Assembly: GCA_011048475.1 (NCBI GenBank) | Contig: DSDZ01000248.1 | Coordinates: 1 to 7,455 of the forward strand | Length of the DNA: 7,455 nt | Direction: 5' to 3' | Origin: Bacteroides sp. | Lineage (GTDB): Bacteria; Bacteroidota; Bacteroidia; Bacteroidales; GCA-2748055 | In this document: positions 1 to 5,513 of the stretch, piece by piece | Layout of the letters: each line of letters starts with the position of its first letter | Numbering within the stretch: the stretch's first letter is position 1 | Position numbers and translations under genes: made by a program | The notes under the pieces: model-generated | Seen by the model: only the letters and a program-made list of their open reading frames with translations | What the model was told of the DNA's origin: nothing | The model's database searches: none

Positions 1-642
1 GATCTGCTCGGAAGAGGTGATCTGCACATGGTGCACGTAGTTCCTGTTCCAGAGGGGCTCGAAGATCCCGTTGGAGAAGCGGGTGACCAGCAGGTTCTGG
101 ACGGTCTCCTTCCCCAGGTAATGGTCGATGCGGTAGATCTGGTCCTCTGTCAGGCAGCGGAGCAGGGTCTCATTCAGGTCACGGGCTGACCGGTAATCGG
201 TGCCGAAAGGTTTCTCAAAGATGAACCTTCGCCAGCTCCCCTCCTCCTGCGAGGTGAGTCCCGCCCCGGCCAGAAAGGCCGGGATAGATGTGTACAACGG
301 GGGCGGGACGGCCAGATAAAAGATGTAGCTGTTTCCTGTTTGCCTCTCTCCGGAGATCTCCGACAGCCGTGCCGCCAGCCTGCCATAGTCCTCCTTTTCT
401 CCCGGATCCATGGCATGATAGAACAGGTTCCTAAGGAACGCCTTATCTCCGTCCAGGTGTCCGGCCAGCATCTCCCTGTATGAGTCATCCGTATAAGGGG
501 TCCGGCCCACACCCAGCACGGCAAATCTCTCAGGCAGCAGGTCCTGCCGGGATAACTCCAGAAGTGCAGGGACCAGCTTCCTTCGGGTGAGATCGCCGGA
601 GCCTCCGAAGATGACCAGCATATGTTCCTGGGGCTTGTACAT
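1..642 (-). CDS. zwf: Glucose-6-phosphate dehydrogenase, N-terminal part (cut by window edge)
   Basis: Cytosolic enzyme that oxidises glucose 6-phosphate to 6-phosphogluconolactone with NAD(P)+, the entry step of the oxidative pentose phosphate pathway. The 214 visible residues show the Rossmann nucleotide motif GGSGDL (13-18) followed by RRK; GVGR (44-47), whose Arg47 is placed to contact the NADP 2'-phosphate; EKPFG (143-147, Lys144); and the family signature RIDHYLGKE (171-179), with Asp173, His174 and Lys178 in the substrate-phosphate region. The catalytic base His, about 62 residues after that signature in the Leuconostoc enzyme, falls outside the window. Family members are about 490-510 residues, so over half is missing. 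The ATG at 642 is preferred; a second ATG at codon 8 is possible. The gene starts 20 bases after the stop of the SMP-30 lipoprotein gene, so it is probably last or near last in that unit. Identity is very secure; cofactor preference is inferred. Confidence 0.96.
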   Translation of the reverse strand, partial: MYKPQEHMLVIFGGSGDLTRRKLVPALLELSRQDLLPERFAVLGVGRTPYTDDSYREMLAGHLDGDKAFLRNLFYHAMDPGEKEDYGRLAARLSEISGERQTGNSYIFYLAVPPPLYTSIPAFLAGAGLTSQEEGSWRRFIFEKPFGTDYRSARDLNETLLRCLTEDQIYRIDHYLGKETVQNLLVTRFSNGIFEPLWNRNYVHHVQITSSEQI

Positions 643-662
643 GTCGCGTCTTTCTTTCCCGC

Positions 663-1658
663 TTAACGGAGCACGATCCTGTAGAGATCGGTGCGGGCTG
701 TCACAAACAGTTCTTTGCCGCGGGGACCGAATGCCAGGTTGGAGGGGGACAGCGGCAGGCCGATGGTGCCCAGCTGTTTCCCGGCACCGTCCACCACCAG
801 GATCCCTCCAGGTCCGGTCATAAACAGATTTCCCGCGGCGTCCGTCTTCATTCCGTCCGGTCCCCCGTCAAGCGTAGGATCCGGTGCGGTGAAAAAGACC
901 TCCTTATTAACGGGTAGTCCGTCCCCTCCCAGATAATACCTGACCCAGAACACATTCCGCTCCTGAGCTTCTTCCACGCCTGCGGTCTCGAAGTTGGCCA
1001 CATAGAGGAATCGTTCGCCGGGCGACAGCGCTATGCCGTTGGGCCATGAAAGGGTGCTGTCCACCAGCTGAACCTCCCCGCCCCGCAGCATATAGACCCC
1101 GTTGAAGGGAATTTCCCTGGACGGTCCGTCGCCTTCGGGCAGCCCGTAGGGAGGATCGGTGAAATAGATGGTCCCGTCGGAGGCCATGCAAAGGTCGTTG
1201 GGGCTGTTCAGCCGCATCCCCCTGTACCGGTCGGCCCGCACCAGCAGGCTGTCCCCCGAGGTGATTGTCACGCTCCTGGAGCCGTGCTCACAGGCGATCA
1301 CATTCCCTTCACCGGTCACCAGCAGTCCGTTGGCGTTCTGGCTCGGGTCCCTGAAAACCGAAAACCGCAGTCCCTCCCACCGGTAGATCCGGTTTGCCGG
1401 GATATCGCTGAATATCAGGAAGCCTTCGGGATGCCATGCGGGGCCTTCGGTAAATTCAAAATCGACACCGATCCTTTCGGCAAATGCATCCCGGGAGACC
1501 ACCGACCAGAACCCATCGTCCACTGCCCGGAAATCCCCGATGTTCAGCGGATCCTTTTTCGACGCACAGCCTGCCAGGGCCAGTAAAATAAAGGTTGCTG
1601 CAAAATTTCTGACCATTCTGCGCCGGCCGTCAATCTCCGATTCGTTCATCAGTATCAT
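663..1658 (-). CDS. SMP-30/gluconolactonase-family lipoprotein
   Basis: 331-residue predicted lipoprotein with a six-bladed beta-propeller fold. The N-terminus has a basic stretch (RRRMVR, 12-17), a hydrophobic segment (18-30) and a lipobox LAG-Cys31, so the mature protein should be lipid-anchored in the envelope. Family motifs are clear: EGPAW (71-75), NSPNDL (151-156), WPNGIALSP (205-213) and GGPDGM (265-270). Glu71, Asn154, Asn207 and Asp268 match the divalent-metal ligands of SMP-30 and gluconolactonases. Family members hydrolyse sugar lactones such as glucono-1,5-lactone; the real substrate here is unknown. The ATG at 1658 overlaps the prsW-like stop in an ATGA arrangement. Starts at codon 4 (1649) or codon 15 (1616) would give shorter signal peptides, and codon 15 gives the most typical one. 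zwf follows 20 bases downstream, but that enzyme is cytosolic, so a direct role on its 6-phosphogluconolactone product is doubtful. Confidence 0.9.
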   Translation of the reverse strand: MILMNESEIDGRRRMVRNFAATFILLALAGCASKKDPLNIGDFRAVDDGFWSVVSRDAFAERIGVDFEFTEGPAWHPEGFLIFSDIPANRIYRWEGLRFSVFRDPSQNANGLLVTGEGNVIACEHGSRSVTITSGDSLLVRADRYRGMRLNSPNDLCMASDGTIYFTDPPYGLPEGDGPSREIPFNGVYMLRGGEVQLVDSTLSWPNGIALSPGERFLYVANFETAGVEEAQERNVFWVRYYLGGDGLPVNKEVFFTAPDPTLDGGPDGMKTDAAGNLFMTGPGGILVVDGAGKQLGTIGLPLSPSNLAFGPRGKELFVTARTDLYRIVLR

Positions 1659-2377
1659 TCGTTAAAAAATCGTTTCAGAAAATCTTCCTCCCCGTCCATG
1701 CCCCTTACCGGTCTGAAAACGGAGGAGTCCGAGGTTGTTTTCATTTTCCTGAATCCCGTCACATAAAGATAACCAAGATAGAGGACAAAAACCAGGAGGA
1801 GCCACTCCTGCTGAAGCATGAGAAGAAAATCGTACACCCCGTGCAGCAGCACGGGGATCAAAAGGGATTTCAGAAGATATGCGCCCCGCTGCTCCGGGTA
1901 CATGCGCGCCAGGCCGAAGTGGTACCCCATTGTGATCCCGAACAGCGCATGGGCCGGGACCGCCGTGATCCCCCTCAGAAGGGCGGTCTGGTACCCCCCT
2001 TCTGCCACGTACATCACATTCTCCACCGCCGCGAATCCCAGCGACACGAGGACCGCATAGACGATCCCATCGAATTTCTCATTGAAACTGGGGCTTTTCC
2101 AGGCCAGCAGGTAGAGGGCCAGGAATTTGATCACCTCTTCACTGGTGCCGGCCACCACAAAGGCAAAATAAAACGCTTCCCCCACAGGACCCGCAGGGGG
2201 CATGATCCCCGCCAGCAGCTTTTCCAGGAAGATGACGGGAATGACGGTGAGTCCCCCGAACAACACGGCTTTGACCAGCATTTTCACGGGCTCCCTTTCG
2301 TAGCGGTCCCTCATGTAAACATAGAAGATGATGATCAGGACCGGTGCCAGCGAGACCACGAGGATGCCCATGTTCAC
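1655..2377 (-). CDS. PrsW-family intramembrane metalloprotease
   Basis: 240-residue polytopic membrane protein of the PrsW family, related to the CAAX-protease superfamily. The signature motifs appear in order: TSEEVIKF (78-85, Glu80, Glu81, Lys84), FAAVEN (115-120, Glu119), PAHALFG (141-147, His143) and HGVYDF (179-184, His179, Asp183). The Glu and His residues are the expected metal-binding and catalytic set. Hydrophobic segments lie at about 4-20, 37-58, 67-91, 104-124, 136-155, 168-188 and 192-208, followed by a charged C-terminal tail. In Bacillus subtilis, PrsW starts cleavage of the anti-sigma factor RsiW; the substrate here is unknown and no anti-sigma gene is in the window. The GTG at 2377 overlaps the upstream TGA (GTGA), while an ATG at 2371 gives a protein two residues shorter and is equally possible. 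The stop overlaps the next gene's ATG, suggesting translational coupling. Confidence 0.9.
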   Translation of the reverse strand: MNMGILVVSLAPVLIIIFYVYMRDRYEREPVKMLVKAVLFGGLTVIPVIFLEKLLAGIMPPAGPVGEAFYFAFVVAGTSEEVIKFLALYLLAWKSPSFNEKFDGIVYAVLVSLGFAAVENVMYVAEGGYQTALLRGITAVPAHALFGITMGYHFGLARMYPEQRGAYLLKSLLIPVLLHGVYDFLLMLQQEWLLLVFVLYLGYLYVTGFRKMKTTSDSSVFRPVRGMDGEEDFLKRFFNE

Positions 2378-3039
2378 CAGTTATGCGGGCCGTACAATCC
2401 GTTGCCGTAAGAAGGTGCAAAGAATCCGCCGGGATAAGGAGCAGCCAGCCTCCCGCCAGGGGTGAACAGGTCACTGCTTCCCCGCTCCATATGCACGGAG
2501 GCCCCGATGGTGAAGTGATCCCCGAGCTTGTAGGTGGCACCCAGGGAAAAGTGATCCGGGGGAGTGAACGGAGTGAATGGTGTGACCGGCGCCCGGAGCA
2601 GCTGTTTGTAGCCGGTCCCGTGCAGCACGAGCCTTTCGTTCATTCTGTAGGAGGCAGCAGCGTACAGTGCCAGGCTGGAGAAGACCGGCTGTTGGTAGTT
2701 CTCATCTCCGGCAAATGGTCCCAGTCCCACGGTATGCTCTGCCATTACTCCCCCGTGCAGCGACCAGCGGTCCGTTACCGGGAGGGTCAAAACGGGAGCG
2801 GCATGGAGCATGAGGGCCGAACCCGCTCCCTGCATGAAAATGTAACTGGTTCCCAGCGAGAGGTTCCACCTCGCCGGCAAAGGTTCTCCTTCCACCGCTG
2901 TGCGGGTCTCCTCAACAGTGCCGGTTTCCTCAACAGCGCGCTTATCCTTCAACCGGATGACCGCTTCCTCGGCCGACTGTCCGGAGAGCAGCAGGGGGAT
3001 CCCGATAAACAAGAGGAGACAGAGGAGAGTTGTACGCAT
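2374..3039 (-). CDS. Secreted protein of unknown function, possible small outer-membrane beta-barrel
   Basis: I do not recognise a named family. The 221-residue product begins with a clear signal peptide (hydrophobic 4-19) and probable signal peptidase I cleavage near SGQS-A (19-23); there is no lipobox Cys. Next comes a charged, repetitive linker (24-56) with VEETGT/VEETRT repeats. From about 57 to 185 there are alternating polar/hydrophobic stretches with periodic aromatic and Gly residues, for example 58-69, 74-86, 92-105, 118-132, 136-147, 163-170 and 174-184. This is the pattern of amphipathic strands seen in small outer-membrane barrels. A TPFTPFTPP loop (153-161) separates two of them. 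The C-terminus (193-221) is rich in Gly, Pro and Tyr and ends in Trp, which is compatible with but does not prove barrel insertion. It is first in the presumed unit with the PrsW-like protease, and its stop overlaps that gene's GTG. The gene is probably real; its function is unknown. Confidence 0.75.
   Translation of the reverse strand: MRTTLLCLLLFIGIPLLLSGQSAEEAVIRLKDKRAVEETGTVEETRTAVEGEPLPARWNLSLGTSYIFMQGAGSALMLHAAPVLTLPVTDRWSLHGGVMAEHTVGLGPFAGDENYQQPVFSSLALYAAASYRMNERLVLHGTGYKQLLRAPVTPFTPFTPPDHFSLGATYKLGDHFTIGASVHMERGSSDLFTPGGRLAAPYPGGFFAPSYGNGLYGPHNW
2561..2587. repeat. Three tandem 9-base units inside the unknown secreted-protein gene
   Basis: The plus strand reads ggagtgaac, ggagtgaat, ggtgtgacc. 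The first two units differ at one base and the third is more diverged. On the coding strand they give the VTP-FTP-FTP residues (152-160) in a proposed loop. The unit is a multiple of three, so copy-number change would lengthen or shorten the loop without breaking the frame. Confidence 0.7.
2906..2936. repeat. 18-base-period direct repeat coding the VEET linker
   Basis: The 13-mers gtctcctcaacag (2906-2918) and gtttcctcaacag (2924-2936) match at 12 of 13 positions and are spaced 18 bases apart. They encode VEETGT and VEETRT (residues 36-47) in the charged linker after the signal peptide. A degenerate third unit, AVEGE, follows in the protein. The period keeps the reading frame. Confidence 0.7.
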
Positions 3040-3045
3040 GGTTCT

Positions 3046-3075
3046 CAGTATTTGAAATCCTTTGAATACGTACTG
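3046..3075. repeat. Direct and inverted repeats in the leader of the secreted-protein gene
   Basis: Two copies of TTTGAA (3051-3056 and 3061-3066) lie exactly 10 bases apart. Around them sit an inverted pair GTATT (3048-3052)/AATAC (3065-3069) and an outer pair CAGTA (3046-3050)/TACTG (3071-3075). The position, just upstream of the ATG at 3039 and around the presumed transcription start, would suit an operator or a small leader stem. The arms are short and could be chance. Confidence 0.3.
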
Positions 3076-3105
3076 TAAAGATAGTTTTTTATGGACAAAA
3101 TCAAC
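3076..3105 (-). promoter_or_regulatory. Candidate Bacteroides-type promoter for the left transcription unit
   Basis: In the only sizeable gap of the window (3040-3138), the minus strand carries TATCTTTA (3083-3076), seven of eight positions of the Bacteroidota -7 consensus TAnnTTTG. GTTG (3105-3102) lies 18 bases upstream in the -33 position. Transcription would start near 3069 and leave a leader of about 30 bases before the ATG at 3039. The surrounding bases are AT-rich compared with the flanking genes. No convincing intrinsic terminator for araB is seen in the gap, so readthrough from the ara operon is also possible. Pattern reading only. Confidence 0.4.
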
Positions 3106-3138
3106 AGCCCCGGCAATAAACCAGAAGGGATTTCCCGG

Positions 3139-4812
3139 CTACCGGTGCATGGTCTCTTTCTCCACGAATGCCCCGAAACGCCTGTACTTCTCGTACAGGA
3201 CCGCATACCTTGCGGCCATTCCCGGATCGGGATGGTATTCGGTTTCGAACCCTCCTCCCATGGCTGCCTGGGCCTGGGGGATCGACCGGTACACTCCGGC
3301 CACCACCGCCGCGGCCATGGCTGCGCCGAGGGCCACCGCCTGTTCCGAACGGGCCACCCTGATGGGCTTGTTCAGGACATCCGCCACCACCTGCATCACG
3401 AAAGGGGACTTCTTGGCCACACCGCCCAGGGCGATCACCCCGTCGATGCGGATACCCTCCTCCACGAAACGGTCCACGATCAGTTTGGCGCCGAAGGCGG
3501 TTGCCTCCACCAGGGCCCTGAAGATCGCAGGAGCATCCGATCCCAGGGTCAGTCCCATGATCGCCCCTTTCAGGTTCTGGTTCGCATCGGGTGTCCTCCG
3601 TCCGTTCATCCAGTCCAGGGCCAGGATCGCCGAATCATCCGGATCAATTTCCGCAGCCGCCCTGCTCAGCTCCTGAATGAGCCTGGATTCAACCACCCCG
3701 GTGATTTTTTCCCGGGTGTCCGCATCCAGTTCCTCCATGGAACCGATCACCTGCTCCACCGGCCACATGAGCACCCTGCTGAACCATGCATAAATGTCAC
3801 CGAAGGCCGACTGACCCGCCTCCAGTCCCACCATCCCCGGGACGATCGACCCGTCCACCTGGCCGCAGATCCCGCCCACCAGCTTATCCTCCATCTCCCC
3901 GGGGGGCGCAATGATCATGTCGCATGTGGAAGTGCCCATCACCTTGCTCAGGTAAAAGGGCTCGATCTCGGACCCAAGGGCCCCCAGGTGGGCATCGAAG
4001 GCCCCTGCCCCCACGCTGACCGTACCCGGCAATCCCAGCTTTCGGGCCCACTCGGGACTCAGCTCACCCACTTTCACATCGCAGGTGTATGTGTCTCTGA
4101 AAAGCCTTTCCTTCAGACCGGCAAGAAGGGGATCCAGCTTCACCAGGAACTCCTCGTCGGGGAGTCCCCCGAAGTCCTCATGCCACATGGCCTTGTGGCC
4201 TGCCGCGCAACGGCTCCTCTTCAGCTTCAAAGGATCGGTGTCGCCCACCAGGAGGGCGGGGATCCAGTCGCAGTGCTCCACCCAGGAATAGGCTGCTGCA
4301 CGCACCTCCGCATCTTCCCGCAGCACATGGAGGATCTTGGCCCAGAACCATTCGGAGCTGTAGATGCCCCCCTCGTATTTGGTGAAATCCATACCCCCCC
4401 AGGTGCGCGCCAACTCGTTGATCTCATCGGCTTCCCTGACTGCCGTGTGGTCCTTCCACAGGATGAACATGGCATTGGGATTTTCCCGGAAGCCTTCGGT
4501 GAGCGACAGCGGGACGCCTTGCCGGTTCACGGCCACCGGGGTGGAGCCGGTGGTGTCCACCGAGATGCCCACCACCTTCCCGGCCACGCCGGCAGGACAC
4601 TGTTTCAGGGCCTCCCGGACGGAGACCTCCAAACCTTCCAGGTAATCCAGCGGATGCTGCCGGAACTGGTTCCTGGCAGGATCGCAGTATTTGCCCTGTT
4701 TCCACCTGGGGTAAGGGAACACATGGGTCCCCACCTCTTCCCCGTTTTCCGTATTCACGATCAGTGCGCGCACCGAGTCGGTTCCGTAATCCACTCCGAT
4801 TGTAAAAGTCAT
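3139..4812 (-). CDS. araB: L-ribulokinase
   Basis: Cytosolic FGGY-family sugar kinase that phosphorylates L-ribulose to L-ribulose 5-phosphate with ATP. At 557 residues it is close to the 566 of the E. coli enzyme. The N-terminal domain opens with GVDYGTDSVR (6-15), the phosphate-1 loop with Asp8 and Asp12, followed by VDTTGSTP (85-92) and the ribulokinase-typical LWKDHT (118-123). The C-terminal domain has GAGAFDAHLGALG (268-280), where Asp273 is the likely catalytic base; GTSTCDM (293-299); and GGVAKKSPF (463-471), part of the adenosine site. The ATG at 4812 gives the standard N-terminus and lies 14 bases after the araD stop, with no clear Shine-Dalgarno. It is the last gene of the ara cluster in this window. 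The full-length frame and intact motifs suggest a functional enzyme. Confidence 0.97.
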   Translation of the reverse strand: MTFTIGVDYGTDSVRALIVNTENGEEVGTHVFPYPRWKQGKYCDPARNQFRQHPLDYLEGLEVSVREALKQCPAGVAGKVVGISVDTTGSTPVAVNRQGVPLSLTEGFRENPNAMFILWKDHTAVREADEINELARTWGGMDFTKYEGGIYSSEWFWAKILHVLREDAEVRAAAYSWVEHCDWIPALLVGDTDPLKLKRSRCAAGHKAMWHEDFGGLPDEEFLVKLDPLLAGLKERLFRDTYTCDVKVGELSPEWARKLGLPGTVSVGAGAFDAHLGALGSEIEPFYLSKVMGTSTCDMIIAPPGEMEDKLVGGICGQVDGSIVPGMVGLEAGQSAFGDIYAWFSRVLMWPVEQVIGSMEELDADTREKITGVVESRLIQELSRAAAEIDPDDSAILALDWMNGRRTPDANQNLKGAIMGLTLGSDAPAIFRALVEATAFGAKLIVDRFVEEGIRIDGVIALGGVAKKSPFVMQVVADVLNKPIRVARSEQAVALGAAMAAAVVAGVYRSIPQAQAAMGGGFETEYHPDPGMAARYAVLYEKYRRFGAFVEKETMHR

Positions 4813-4826
4813 AAAGTATAAAGTCG

Positions 4827-5513
4827 TTAGTCTTGTCCGTAATAAGCGTCTTTTCCGTGCTTTCTGAGATAATGCTTGTCGAGCAGGTACTGGTCGAGGG
4901 AGCGGCGGTTACCCAGCATCTCCGTGCGGAAGGCCATTTTGGCCACCTCTTCCAGCACCACCGCATGATAAACGGCCTCCCCGGCATCCCTTCCCCAGGT
5001 GAACGGGGCATGGCCGTGCACGAGGACCCCGGGAATGCTCTCGTAATCCTTGTCCCCGAATGTTTCCACGATCACCCGTCCGGTGGCTGCTTCATAATCC
5101 CCCTCGATTTCATCCTTCCTCAAAGGCCTCGTGCAGGGGATCTTGCCATAGAAATAATCCGCGTGGGTTGTCCCGTAAGCCGGCAGGTTCCTGCCGGCCT
5201 GCGCCCAGGATGTGGCCCACTGGGAATGGGTGTGCACCACTCCCCCGATCTTCTGAAAGTGCCGGTAAAGGATCACATGGGTAGGCGCATCCGAAGAGGG
5301 GCGCAGATCCCCTTCGATCTGCGTTCCGCTTTCATCGAGCACCACCATCTGGCCGGCCTGCATCCGGTCGTAGGGTACCCCTGAGGGTTTGATGACGATG
5401 TGCCCCGTACCGGGGTCCCTCATGCTCACATTGCCCCACGTGAAAAGCACCAGCTGATGGGTCACCAGCGCCAGGTTGGCCTCCAGCACTTTTTCTTTCA
5501 GTGATTCATGCAT
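4827..5513 (-). CDS. araD: L-ribulose-5-phosphate 4-epimerase
   Basis: Class II aldolase-family zinc enzyme that converts L-ribulose 5-phosphate to D-xylulose 5-phosphate, the last step of arabinose catabolism. With the start at 5513 the protein has 228 residues, near the E. coli length of 231, and its opening MHESLKEKVLEANLAL aligns with the E. coli start without gaps. An in-frame ATG at 5540 would add nine residues and lengthen the overlap with araA, so I reject it. Zinc ligands are His94 and His96 in VHTHSQ (93-98) and His168 in VHGHAPF (165-171). Asp119 in GTTHADYFYG (114-123) is the catalytic acid/base position, and KPSG (42-45) with PSSD (72-75) form the phosphate site. The C-terminal YYGQ (224-227) supplies the other catalytic Tyr. 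The start lies inside the 3' end of araA (16-base overlap), which suggests translational coupling. All key residues are intact. Confidence 0.97.
   Translation of the reverse strand: MHESLKEKVLEANLALVTHQLVLFTWGNVSMRDPGTGHIVIKPSGVPYDRMQAGQMVVLDESGTQIEGDLRPSSDAPTHVILYRHFQKIGGVVHTHSQWATSWAQAGRNLPAYGTTHADYFYGKIPCTRPLRKDEIEGDYEAATGRVIVETFGDKDYESIPGVLVHGHAPFTWGRDAGEAVYHAVVLEEVAKMAFRTEMLGNRRSLDQYLLDKHYLRKHGKDAYYGQD
5179..5198. repeat. Perfect 9-base inverted repeat with 2-base spacer inside araD
   Basis: GCCGGCAGG, then TT, then CCTGCCGGC, form a perfect, very GC-rich palindrome inside the araD codons for AGRNLPA (residues 106-112). The two-base spacer means an RNA hairpin would open its last pair or two. 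No T-run follows, so it is not an intrinsic terminator. It may be a chance product of codon choice or may affect mRNA folding. Confidence 0.6.

Noticed and set aside
1841..2410. A 189-codon plus-strand frame opposite the PrsW-like gene
   Set aside because: The translation is rich in His, Gln and Asp, as expected from the complement of hydrophobic membrane codons; the minus-strand frame has the real motifs.
3105..3141. Possible rho-independent terminator after araB
   Set aside because: GGGAAATCCC just after the stop and the AGCC...GGCT pairing are too short or mismatched, and no T-run directly follows a stable stem.
3091..4821. A 576-codon open frame on the plus strand spanning all of araB
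   Set aside because: It lies exactly opposite a strongly conserved ribulokinase gene, its translation is rich in His, Gly, Pro and Arg with no recognisable motif, and long antisense frames are expected in GC-rich coding DNA with this codon use.
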